NCBI GenBank assembly: GCA_007922305.1
Contig: ML677343.1
Coordinates: 31,117,987 to 31,181,986 of the forward strand
DNA length: 64,000 nt
Direction: 5' to 3'
Origin: Dermatemys mawii
Lineage: Eukaryota; Chordata; Testudines; Dermatemydidae
The notes beneath the pieces are model-generated. The model had not been told where the DNA came from. It worked only from the letters and a program-made list of their open reading frames with translations, and ran no database searches. The position numbers were made by a program, and so were the translations under genes. Below are positions 20,691-31,999 of this stretch, in pieces. Position 1 is the stretch's first letter, and each line of letters opens with the position of its first letter.

Positions 20691-23600
20691 AATCACAGAC
20701 TTTTCTGTGGTGCACAAAATGTGCTTTTTAAAATTGATTAGCTAAGGAAAGGTTAATAAATAGGAGAGATGAATCTTTTTACCCTAAAAGAGTATTCAAG
20801 GTTGTCATGAGTAAGATCCTGCTTCTACAATGGGTACAGAGCAGGTTCAGTCCACATTAACCAAATTTGCAGTGACTTATATGTGCATATTGTCGGTTCT
20901 CTCTGCCCCTTATTTTCATGTTGATTCATGTTCACATAGGAAAAAAAATAAGATGAATTCACAGAACATGTGCATTCTCATGTTTTTTATCAGAACTTCC
21001 AAGCTCTAATATTTTTTAAGGAGGCATTGCTTGAGTTGAAATTTCTGTGGTTCTTGTAAGAAATGTGTACATAAGGATACTTCTCACAATAAAGTCAACC
21101 ATTTATTTTTAATGGGAAAAGATGGGAACTCTTCTGCATACACAGAAGCACATACAAAAATAAAACTATTGTAAAGGTCTGCAGAATATTTTTTGTGCAA
21201 TGACTCTAATAGGCCAACCAATGCAATAATCAAAGCAGCAGCATATGCAAACCTACCAGCCATACATTTTTTGTTGTTTAAAGTAGATATACTATACATA
21301 CTAAACTCATTTCCAATAAAATCTTTTCTTCATGGGTGTAATTTCTCTTGGTATAGAATTTGGTACCTAGTTGTGATTTTTAATTATTGAAATTATTTAT
21401 TTATATTTTTAGTTTAAAAAAGTAAATATTCCATATTTTTGTTTTCTTAATTTCTATGTCAAAAAGGAAATAATTTATGTGAAATCAAATGCAGGGCCTG
21501 TCTAACCACAGTTAAAGATTTTGTTAAAGCTACATCTAAATCCTTAATTTGCTCTGTTATGTTGCAGAATGTATTTTATGGCGCTAGTCAGAATGTGCAA
21601 TAATTTAAAATTTTCCTTAGTTTAAGTACACTTGTATTCTGGTCTATAAATAAGAACAGGTTTCGACAAATAAAATTATCCACTGGACAGAACCCTCTAA
21701 TACCTTTCTGCAGAACAGTCATTTAAGGATCACTTGAGTATTTAAACTTAATTTACTTTTGTTTTCTTACTGTAAATTAGATCTTAATTATTTTACAATT
21801 AAATACTTCTTTATGTCCAGGGTGTGGATTTGTAGAAATAATAAAAATTAGGACTGGATCTGCTGCATAAACTCACTCATTGGACTTGTCTTCTAAAGAT
21901 CAGTGAGTAACTTCTGAAAGAACATAAACTTTCATAGATTTAAAGACTGTAGCTATCAACTTTTTTGGGGAAGACTTATGAAATGGTGTAAGCAAAACCG
22001 GAACATGAAGAGCAGTTCAGAAGAACTTCAGTAGTTAATATTCTGCTCACGATTATAGATTGTTCTTCAAGTTAATTATTTGGAATTATGAATACTCAGC
22101 CAGAATTTGGACAATATTAGTATTCTCCCTGTATCTTAAAGCTCAGTGTGATAGTTACATCAGTTTCCTAAAGCTTTATGCCCAATTAAACAACATTTCC
22201 TAAAGCTTTATGCCAACAATTAAACAACTTCCTTCTTGTAGAAATCTGTTGTTAGTTTGCAGGAAGTAAACATCTTTAAACAGTTCTTTTTGAGAATAAG
22301 GAAGGGCCTCAATAAATTGAAGTAACCAAGTGACATGTTTTACAGTATATACAGGCTCATTACCATACTTTTTCTAAATTAGCTTGACTGGAAGCTTGTA
22401 TTAGAATGTTTACTTTTTCTAAAGTGCTAGGTCAGAAGACTATTGTAATATAGAAATTTAATGCATGCTACAAAAAAAACAAAGTCATATTGCTCTTTCT
22501 GGTTGTGAAGCATTCTGATTGAGATGAATTGTATAAGAATAAAATACATTACACAAATATTTCCCTCACCTCTCCGCTAGGTGCAAGTGTATCCAAATGT
22601 GAAGTCTCTACAGATTTGTAAGAAAAGCTGTCATTTTTATTAAAGGCTAGTTTCCTGAGTCAAATAAGGCAACTTGAGTCAGTATTTATTACTAGTATAA
22701 GTAATGGTATCTGTCCTCATACTAAGTGAGTGCTCTTTGCCTGAGATGAACAACATTTCTCCAAACAGAATCCTCCATGACACCATAATAAAGCAGCTTT
22801 ACTAGACAGAGAAAGAAAAACTTAGCATGCAAGCTGAAAGTTTGCAGTACAGTATCTGGTAGTGAAAAGCCTGAATTAAGTGTTTCATCTTACAAAGATT
22901 CCTGAATGAAGCCAGATACATGTATGGGTCTTATTCCTGGATGGTGGCTAAGGTCTTTCACGAAAGCACTGCCTGCTGCTCCCTTCAGCCTTACCCTTAT
23001 AAACAGCTGGACAAATATAGTTGGTCTGGTGGGTCAGAGGGATGCTGACTGTTGAAGCAGGTGTGCTGTAAGCTCTACATAGGATGTTGTGAGTGGCAAT
23101 TATCACTTCTAATTTTTCAGGTAACTGAAACTTACTGCAGAATTCATCTTGCTGCAACTGTTTTCTGTGCTAACTAAAGTCTTCCGATGGTCTTCATATT
23201 TAGTTCAGGAAGGTATTGTTATAGGTCTCCATCCTAGAATAAACACAGGCATGTTTATAACCTTGGTGATGCCCATCTCTGCAAGGAAAAGGCTTGAGCT
23301 TTTGATCAGCAAAAAATTAACAAAGGTGTTTCTGGCCACTGTAAACTGGCAGTGAAAGAAGAGTTGAATTTAGTAAGACCTAAACAGAGCTGGAAAGGTA
23401 GAGAACAGAATTTTCTTTGAATGGTTTTCCTAAAGTTTTCACAAGTGATATTGAGTAGAATTGATCATTTTATCAAAAATATTTTTGGAGAATAAATCAA
23501 TTTTTGTTTGTTTTTTTTTGATGAAAAACTGAAAACTTTTTTTTTTTCAGGGAAGTTCTTTTGTTGATCCCTCCAAAAAAAAATGTCATGGGAAATTTTA

Positions 23601-23808
23601 ATAGACTTTTTCCCCAGTAAACTTCCTATAAAAAATTAGAAGTATTGTACCTTTTTTAAACCAAAACTTAAGCTGTTGAACTATTGAAACAACATATACT
23701 GTTTTGTAACCAATGTTTTTCAATAGGTTCACATAAAACTCAATTTTCCAGGTACTAATAAGCAATGTTTATTAATCTGTGAACCAAGGTAGAATTTTCT
23801 CCTGCAAC
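20691..23808. other. BANP intron 1, mostly unique sequence
   Basis: AT-rich with no exon recognised. A direct tandem duplication of about 33 bp (TTTCCTAAAGCTTTATGCC...) is at 22164-22229. Confidence 0.5.
22164..22229. repeat. Tandem duplication, 2 x ~33 bp
   Basis: Unit 1 (22164-22195) and unit 2 (22196-22229) both read TTTCCTAAAGCTTTATGCC followed by AATTAAACAAC. They differ by a 2-base indel. Confidence 0.75.
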
Positions 23809-23816
23809 ATTTATAA

Positions 23817-24250
23817 TGGGTGGGCAAACTTTTTGACCCGAGGGCTACAATGGGGTTCAAAATTGTGTGGAGGGCCAGGTAGGGAAGGGTGTGCCTCCCC
23901 AAACAGCCTGGCCCGACCCCCTGTTTGACCTCCACCCACTTCCTGCCCCCTGACTGCCCCCCTCTGAAACCCTGACCCATCCAACTCCCCTTCCCCGCTA
24001 CTTGTCCCCTGATCGCTCCCTCTGGAGATCTCCCCCAACTGCATCTCCAGAACCTCACCCCCATCTAAGTCCTCTGTTCCTTGTCTCCTGACTGTCCCCT
24101 CCAGTGACCCCCCTACCCTAACCCCGCTCCAGGACTCCATCCCTTATCTAAGCCCCCCTGCTCCTTGCTTGCGGCACTTGGTCTGGGAGAGTGGGGCCAC
24201 AGTTTGCTGTGCTCAGCCCAGTGCCCCAGGCTGTAGTTTGCCCACCCCTG
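23817..24250. mobile_element. hAT MITE (GGGTGGGCAAACT family)
   Basis: Ends TGGGTGGGCAAACTTTTTG and (inverted) TAGTTTGCCCACCCCTG. A perfect 8-bp TSD ATTTATAA occurs at 23809-23816 and 24251-24258. The interior is a degenerate C-rich simple repeat. Confidence 0.85.
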
Positions 24251-24344
24251 ATTTATAACTTATTTGGTGTTAGCTTTAGATTTCTAAGGCAAAGTGGTGA
24301 GAACCTTTGGTCTAAATCATTCTCTCAGAATCTGCTCCACTACC

Positions 24345-24648
24345 CAGTGGTGGGCGACTCATGGGTCACACGTGGTCTGTCAGAGTAAACCACTGGCGGG
24401 CGATGAGACAGTTCATTTACATTGACTGTCCACAGGCACAGCTGCCTGCAACTCCCAGTGGCCATGGTTTGCTATTCCCGTCCAATGGGGGCTGCAGGAA
24501 GTGGCAGACAGCATGTCCCTGTGGCCTGCACTGCTTCCAGCAGCTCCCATTGGCCAGGAACGGTGAACTTTGGCCACTGCGGGCAGCTGAGCCTGCCTAT
24601 GGTCAATGTAAACAAACTGTCTCGCAGCCCGCAGATTGCCCACCACTG
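24345..24648. mobile_element. hAT MITE (CAGTGGTGGGC family)
   Basis: Ends CAGTGGTGGGCGACTC and (inverted) AGATTGCCCACCACTG. The interior is a long imperfect palindrome (CTCCCATTGGCCAGGAACGG region). The flanking duplication is not clear. It resembles the 6373-6705 element in layout. Confidence 0.7.
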
Positions 24649-24659
24649 ATCTGTCCCTG

Positions 24660-27309
24660 TCTCTGTGGAAATGGTGTTAGCTTGCTGCCATGACTCTATC
24701 CTTCCCTTCCTCTGAATCTCTCTCTGAAAGGCTGGGGTTCATGTTATAGAAAGGGGTGAAAAATACAGCATGGTTCATTGTAATGTGGCTGTATTGGAGC
24801 AGAGCTGTCTTGGGCAAGGTCTGATGAGGTGCATGACCTCCCTGTGTTTTTCATGTCATCACCCATGTTTGGGGGCAGACTGTGCGGTCTTTTGCACTGA
24901 GTCAAACCATGACCTGAACCCCCTGCCCCCAGGATAAAGTTGAAGAGCTCTGCAAGGAAGAGTCCGTATTTAGAGTCCTTTCTTGTGGGGTTTTCCATAA
25001 AAGAGGGCGTTTGAACTTTTATAATTAGGTAACTACATTCATTTGAACCAGACAAAAATACTGTCTTTTTAGGTTTCTGTTTCACTCAACCTGTCACTGT
25101 GTTTACTAAGCTGTATATGATAAATGCTAAAATATAGAGATTTTGTGTAAAAATCCTTACTTTGTTGTACTGAAATACATCTGAAGATAAAACTTCTTCA
25201 TAGATACTAGTACAAATACATTCCAATCTAATACAAACTAAAATGGTTTAATAAAATATTAAATAGGAATGTTTTATTCAAAATATAAAGACAAGGAAAG
25301 GCAACAAACAGATGTCATAAAACACCTAAGGTGGTGTCTAGGCTGTGTGTTTAGCATAGGAACAAAGCATTAGAGGAGAAAATAGGATTTTAAAACAAGC
25401 AGCCTACATACATTTGTTGCCTAAAGGCTAGTATTCTTTGCTGAAAGGCAGGTTTAACTTCTCCAGATCAGCAGGCTCAGGTGTCTGGCTGGCTCCCTCC
25501 AAACAACTACTGCCTTTCTCTTGAAAAAGTGTCTCTTAGTGCTGGCAGAGTTTCTTGTTCTTCTGTGCTTGGTGGTTCATAAGTAAGGCGTGTCTGTCAC
25601 AGAGGTCATGGATTCCGTGATGTTCCACAACCTCTATGACTTCAGCAGTGGCCAGTGTCAAAAAAGTTTACTTGACCACCCATACCTGGAGGCTGATATG
25701 AAAGAGGAATTGGGGGATCCCACAAACAAGGTACAGGAACAATGAGATTGTGAGAAACCCAGTTGCAACTAACCTACCCTTGTGAAGGGTGCTATTCTTT
25801 CATACACAGAACAAACGTACGCTTCTGCTGGGAGCAAGATTGAACTTTACACCATTTTGGGTTCATGCTGTCGTCGCTGTACTGTGAGAGAGGTCTTTAC
25901 AATACTTTTCTTTCTTCTGAGCTGTCTTTAGTGGTGGTGAAACTCATCAGCCTTGTTAATTTCTCTCTGCTACCACAGTACGTAGGAAAGCTGTGAGGTG
26001 CTGCAAGAAATGGTATTGATTATTCAGTAGGGGGCATTCTTCATTCTGAATTTATGCTGGGCCACGGGCTTGATAAGATGTTATGAACAAAGGTGTGGTT
26101 TTTTGTTTTTTTTTTTTGTTATTGGCTTTGCAGTGAGATATAAAGTAAAGTTTGTAATCAAAGGCCACATAATCCTTTTCACAAGAGTAAGAGAGTTAGC
26201 CTGGGTATTCTGGCCAAGTTACCTCTGCGAACTGTTTTCCCACCTAATTCATTCTGCAAGTTTAATAATCTTGTGAGAGCTCTTACAGTACTTTTCATCC
26301 ATAGTGCTCAAAGTTTCATCCCCATTTTATAGATGGGGAAACTGAGAGGAAGTGACCTGTGTAATGTCACTTAGCAGTCCAGAGGGAGAGCCAGGAATAG
26401 AACCCAGATCTGGATTTGGACTCAGGAATTCTGTTGAGAACCCAGGTCTCCTCTACCTGCTAGGAAACTCTGCTTTCTGCTTTTCTATTAGTTACATCTG
26501 ATACTATTCCTGTGTAGAATTGCTGAACAGCTGTTACTTTCCATCCTGCTTATGGCTGGCTTCCCTTGGTAGGTAAATGATCCGTTAGCATTCCTTAACT
26601 ATCTCAGATAGCTGTTGTGTTTTGTAGCTTAATATTTGTAAAATGCTTTGAAATCCACTGAGGGTCACCAGAAGTATGAAATATTTTAAAAATAATTTGA
26701 ATATTTAAACTCACCATTGCCTTTGTTATATAATTCACCTAAAATGGTATTGTGGACAGGCAAGTACTCTTTGCCATATGTTCTGGTTTACAACAATAAG
26801 GCAATAACAATGCAGAATTTGGACTTAATTATATTAATGTTCCATCATTTTCTGTCTTGTTTCCCCTTATTACCTCAGCCAAAAAAAATTTAGGTTTTTT
26901 TAAAAAATTATACAATTGAATAATTTTGTTGGGAATGTATGAGACCAAACCTTTTATGAAAGCAGTCCAAAATAGCATTTGAATTTATATCATGTACTCA
27001 TAGTATGAAGTGAGACTCTATCTCTTTTGATTCCCTTCTGCCCTGAGATATCTTATGACCACTGAGTTTCAACTGTGTTCTATGTGTTAAACTGAGGATA
27101 TTTCTTCTCTGAACACGAACCTCAAAGATTTTCATTAAGTTGAATGAAAACTTGTCAGTATGTGGATTTTTTTTAACTCCCATGCAGTCTGCAATTTGCA
27201 TTAATCAAAAATGGGTTTAAAAATGTCTGTGAACATAAGCTTCAAAATATATGCTTCAGATTGAATAGATACATATGTCAAGCTGTCTAGAGTAGCTCAT
27301 AAGCATGAG
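24660..27309. other. BANP intron 1
   Basis: No exon recognised. It holds a fragment of the 20200-type repeat at 25600-25660 and a MIR-like SINE at 26310-26450. Confidence 0.5.
26310..26450 (-). repeat. MIR-like SINE
   Basis: CCCCATTTTATAGATGGGGA, then AAACTGAGAGGAAGTGACC, a CACTTAGCAG stretch and AATAGAACCCAGATCTGG. These are the reverse complement of the MIR core-SINE 3' half, an ancient amniote repeat. Confidence 0.6.
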
Positions 27310-27645
27310 TGCCAACCTTAGGGCAGACTGTCAAGGGACAGGGCACAAATCTGCAACTAGCTGTAAATTCTATAATTAGATTTCACCAATCGAGTAACAA
27401 GTGTGAACTTAAGTACTGTAACAACCTTAATGTGGAGTCACAGACAATCTCCTTGGGCACCCTGGTCTATTTTGCCACCTCTGTATGCCTATTTTTGTGG
27501 TAGATGGTCTCTTGCACCAAAAATCACAACAGTTAATTTCAGTCCCAAAGGACCAGTCACTTACCCAGGTCAGTTGTCTTTAGTTTGAGATCTGAGGTAC
27601 AATGTTTGTAGACAATCCTATAATACTAACTAAAGATTTATTAAC
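27310..27645. repeat. LTR-like repeat, left part (split by Harbinger)
   Basis: TTTCAGTCCCAAAGGACCAG and CAGTCACTTACCCAGGTCAG are words of a common turtle LTR-like repeat. It continues on the far side of the Harbinger insertion at 31395. Ends and class are not certain. Confidence 0.35.
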
Positions 27646-28082
27646 CAAGGCCTTGTCCACACTGGCAAGTTTCTGCCCAGTAAAGCAGTTTTCTGTGGTA
27701 TAACTCCCGAGGCATACACACTGCCAAGCCACTTAGTGAACAGAAACTGTGCAGTTGCAGCACTGTAAAAAAACAAAAACAAAAAACCCACCCCGACAAG
27801 AGACATACAGTGCTGCGGTGCCAGTGTAGAGATCCTGGTCAATTACAGCACTGCGATTGACCTCTGGGAGGTGTCCCATGATGCCTGTTCTCACCTCTGG
27901 TGATCGGTTTGAACTTTCCTGCCCTGCCCTCAGGTGACCAACTGTGAGCCCCACCCCTTAAATTCCTTGGGAATTTTGAAAGTCCCCTTCCTGTTTGCTT
28001 GGTGACACGTGCAGTGGTCTCAGCGCATCTTTCTAGGTGATCATGCTTGCTCCACGCACGAGGTGATCCCCCTCTCTGGGCA

Positions 28083-29602
28083 ATGCCGAGCTGCTGGACC
28101 TCATCAGTATTTGGAGAGAGGAGGCTGTCCAGTCCCTGCTGTGCTCCTGCTGTAGGAATAATGATACCTACAGACATATTTCATGATGCAGGACAGAAAG
28201 GGGCCATGACTGGGACACACTGAAGTGCAGGGTCAAAGTGAAGGAGCTGCGGGACGCTTACCATAAGGCACCGGAAGCAAATTGCTGCTCCGGAGTTGTG
28301 CCCATGAGTTGCCAATTCTACAGAGTGCTGGACGCGATACTTGGTGAAGACTCCACCTCCACTGTGAAGGCCACTGTGGATATTTCGGTGGCTTGTGTGC
28401 CAGTTGAGAGTGAACCGAGCCAGGAGGAGGAAATCTTGGATGAAGAGGGAAACCCAGAGGCAGAAGATGACTCTGAGGTCAGAGATGCATGCAGCCAGGA
28501 GCTCTCCTCTACCCTGAAGGAAGCTAGCGAGTCACAGCTGTCGGAGTTTGGCTACGCGCAAACAGGCGAGGAGGCCCCTCATAAGTAGCTTAGATTTTTG
28601 GGAATCACTGAAGCAAATTGTTGGGCGTAGGAGGGTTGCAGAAAGCAGGCTTGTGTCTGTATGATGCGTGTACCACCACATTCCTTGTCTGAATGGCGGG
28701 AAAGGTTGTTGATTGATTTCTTCATGGGAATCTGCCTCAGAGATCTCCATGAAAGTGGGCAATCTGCTGTTGCAGGTTCTTTGGCAGAGCTGCTTTGTTT
28801 CTTACCCCCCATTAAGGGTAACTTTCCTATGCCACTCTTTTGTCACTGGGAGGGACACCATTACTGCACACAGGCGAGCCGTATAAGGGCCAGGGTGGAA
28901 GTCGCAGTCATGGAGAAGACCCTCCCCTGATTCCCTGCTCACCTTCAGCAGCGCAATATCTTCTATAATGAACACAGCCTGTGGAAAATGTGGTCTCTGT
29001 GCTGCAAACAATACTGCTTCTGTAAAATGTTGTATTTTGGCTTCACAGATATGACGTTGGGAGCCCAGCCTCCCTCTTTGTTATTGCCGGATGAACAGCT
29101 GCACAGAATTAGAAAGCGACCACGAAGAACTAAAGAGGACTTTCTGCATGATGTCATGATGCACTCCACGGCTGCCAATTAAAAATTGAAGGAGTGACAG
29201 GGAAGCGAGAAGAGGGACCGAAAAGAGAACATGGCATGCCAGAACGAAGCCACAGAGCGGCTCTTAAACATTATGGAGCACCAAGCGGACATGCTCCAGG
29301 TGCTACTAGCACTGCAAACCGAGCAGCTCCGATCCCACCCTCCACTGCAGCCGCTGTTATACAACTCTTTCCCATGCGCCCCCCAGATACCACCAGCACA
29401 CTCTTACCGACCTCCTTGCTCCAGACTGTGCCCGCTGCATTCCACTCCTGCCCCGTCACAGTCCAGCCCTGTGGACTCCCAATACCCACTGCACTCAACG
29501 CCTGTCCCGCTGCAGTTTAGCCCTGCTGAAGTACAGTACCCTCTGCACTTTACTCCAAAGGAGAAGGTTGGATATAATACCTGGACACACACAAATCTTT
29601 AA
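28083..29602 (+). pseudogene. Harbinger Myb/SANT-like DNA-binding protein, decayed
   Basis: From about 28083 a frame reads LGNAELLDLISIWREEAVQS, the start of a Myb/SANT-like trihelix. It hits one in-frame TGA (28182-28184) and continues in the same frame through RVKVKELRDAYHKAPEANCC, VPMSCQFYRVLDAILGEDS and an acidic tail, stopping at about 28588. The middle (28590-29230) is shifted and interrupted. A later frame, 29231-29602, gives the C-terminal MLQVLLALQTEQL helix and a proline-rich end. In intact Harbinger elements this protein helps bring the transposase to the nucleus and TIRs. Here it has at least one stop and frameshifts, so it is inactive. Confidence 0.7.
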
Positions 29603-30069
29603 CTGTCCCGGGAACCTCCCTTTCCCCATCCCCCATAATGCTGATGTGGTTTTTTTTTTGTTTGTCTTTTCTCCTCTGGTGGTTTTTTAAATAAAATAAT
29701 TGTTTTTGTTTGAAAGCAATGTTTATTCCATTAATTGAAAGCAAACAGAACCCTGCAAAGTAACAGGCAGTTTTCTTAAACCTTCATATTGCATCGTCTG
29801 CACCAATCATAATCAACTCCTAGCATTACAAGCACTGCACTCCTGAGCATAACGGTAAATATTAATGGCTTTCGCCTTCAAATTGCTCCCTAAAGGCATC
29901 CCTGATCCTTATGGTCCTGTGCTGTGCCCCTCTAATAGCCCTGGTCTCTGGCTGTTCAAATTCAGCCTCCGGGCACTGAGCCTCAGTGGTCTAGCCCTCA
30001 GTGAAGGTTTCCTCCTTCCTTTCACAAATATTATGGAGTGTACAGCATGAGGCTATAAGCATAGGAATA

Positions 30070-31085
30070 TTGTCATCGGCCAAGTCCAGCTTCCCAGATA
30101 AGCAGCGCCAGCAGGCCTTCATCACTTGCTCAATCTGTTTCTGAACGCTCCTTGCTGCTGTCAAGGTTCCCCATGTATGGCTTCATGAGCCACAGCATTA
30201 AGGGGTAGGCAGAGTCTTCCAGGATCACAATGGGCATTTTGACTTCTCCTATGGTGATCTTCTAGTCCGGGAAGAAAGTCCCTGCATGCAGCTTTCTTAA
30301 CAGGCCAGTGTTCCAAAACATGTGTGTGTCATACACCTTTCTGGACCAACCTGTGTTAATATTTGTGAAACGCCCATGGTGATCCACAAGCACCTGGAGA
30401 ACCATAAAGAAGTACCCCTTCTGATTAATGGATTTGGTGGCTAGGTGTTCTGGTGCCAGAATTGGAACATGTGTATCATCTATCACTCCTCCACAGTTAG
30501 AGAAGCCCATTTGTGCAAAGCCACCCACAATATCATGCACGATGTCCAGAATCATGGTCTTTCGGATCAGGATGCAATTAATGGCCCTGCATACTTCTGT
30601 CAATATGCATCCAACGATTGACTTTCCCACTCCGAACTGGTTAGCGACTGATCGGTAGCAGTCTGGAGTAGCCAGCTTCCACAGTGCAGTCACCCACACG
30701 ATTCTCCAACAATAGGACAGCTCTCATTCTCGTGTCCTTGCGCCACAGGGCTAGGACGAGCTCATCACACAGTCCCATGAGTATGGCTTTCCAGCTCCGA
30801 AAGTTCTGCAGCCCCTGCTTGTCATCTCAGACATGCATAATGATGTGATCTCACCACTCTGTGCGTGTTTCCTGAGTCCAAAAGTGGCATTCCATGGTGG
30901 TTAGCACCTTCATGAATACCACAAGCAATCGTGTTGTGGCTAGTGTGTGTGACGAGATCAGTTTTGAACTTCTCTTGCCTTTGTAGTTTACGGAATAACT
31001 CCACTGCCACTCGAGATGTATTAGTGAGAGTGAGCAGCATATTGGTCAACAGAGTGGGATCCATTCCTGCAGACTGAAGAGGCAC
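30070..31085 (-). pseudogene. PIF/Harbinger DDE transposase, decayed
   Basis: The open part 30699-30262 encodes ALWKLATPDCYRSVANQFGV, a GVGKSIVG helix-turn-helix segment, GGVIDDTHVPILAPEH with the first catalytic Asp, then NQKGYFFMVLQVLVDHHGRF and GWSRKVYDTHMF. The N-terminal part lies at 31085-30822 in another frame. Downstream of 30262 the conserved PAYPL region reads EDSAYPL, so the second catalytic Asp is not in its usual setting. The region that should hold the last acidic residue is frameshifted with several stops. The family cuts and pastes DNA at TWA targets and gave rise to host HARBI1. This copy cannot be active. Confidence 0.8.
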
Positions 31086-31394
31086 AGCGCACAGTACACA
31101 AACCCTGGAAAGATGGCACCAAATGCAGACAGAAGCACAGGGACTGCTGAGATAGGAAACAATGCATTGGGACAGGACCCAGCATGCCCCACAACACTTA
31201 GCGGCAGAAGAGGAAGAGATGTTCTGTGGGATAGCTGTCCAGAGTTTACTATTCCAAATGCTGCTGCAAGTGTGAACACGCTATTGCGCAGGCAGCTGAC
31301 AATGTGAACACACAACAGCAGTTTCCCGTCAGTGTTCTCTGAGTGGTGCTGTAACTGCCGGTGCTGTAACTCTGCCAGTGTAGACATACCCTAA

Positions 31395-31990
31395 GAAAAA
31401 GAAGTGACTTATTTACAAGGTTAAAACAGGTTAACATACGCACACAAATGAGATACAGTCTTAGACTCCAAAATATAATAATCGCCAATATAATACGCAA
31501 GCTCGGTATGTCCTTTAGAGCTAATCCAAGTCAAGCAGCTTGGGGGGTCCCTTGCTTATGCTTAGAAATTTTGCCCTCTCTGAATTCCAAGCAGCATAGT
31601 GATAACAATTCCTCTTTGACAGGGATATTTATACCCTTCCCTCAGCATTCAGGCTATGATGGGACTAAGGTTTTGGGGGAAGCAATAACAAAGTCTTTTG
31701 TCCACTGACGTCTCAGAGTGGCTTGTCTGGTATCTATAGGTCTTCTGTCGTTGCGGGGAATGTGACACCTCTTGTGGTTAGTTAGCATTTCATGCTTGGT
31801 AATGCTTCTCCACTGGCTGTGGGGATTTTCAGTCTTAGCAAACATTTTTATGGTTACAGAGCAAACATTTAAATGTTACCAAATAACATGGCGTGCAGAT
31901 CTAATAAGCAAGATCTTACAAGCGTTTCATAAAGTCTGAACACTAAACTCACTCTTCCAGCTCTGTCTCTGTTAACAATACTAACACAAA
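31395..31990. repeat. LTR-like repeat, right part
   Basis: It resumes with AAAAAGAAGTGACTTATTTAC, the expected continuation of the repeat broken at 27645, and runs through CTCCACTGGCTGTGGGGATT to about TCTGTTAACAATACTAACAC. No coding potential. Class not proven. Confidence 0.35.
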
Positions 31991-31999
31991 GGAGAGTCA

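Larger units (their letters stand above)
27649..31391. mobile_element. PIF/Harbinger transposon, two genes
   Basis: A 3.74-kb element with ends GGCCTTGTCCACACTGGCA and (inverted) TGCCAGTGTAGACATACCC, 15 of 19 bases matching. The 3-bp flanks are CAA and TAA, near the TWA target of Harbinger. It carries the two hallmark genes in opposite orientation: a Myb/SANT protein gene (+) and a DDE transposase gene (-). Both are broken. It is inserted in an LTR-like repeat whose sequence resumes at 31395. Confidence 0.8.

Noticed and set aside
28238..28588. Host gene encoding an acidic 116-aa protein
   Set aside because: It is the Myb/SANT protein of the Harbinger element; the frame extends upstream through a stop, with the transposase on the other strand.
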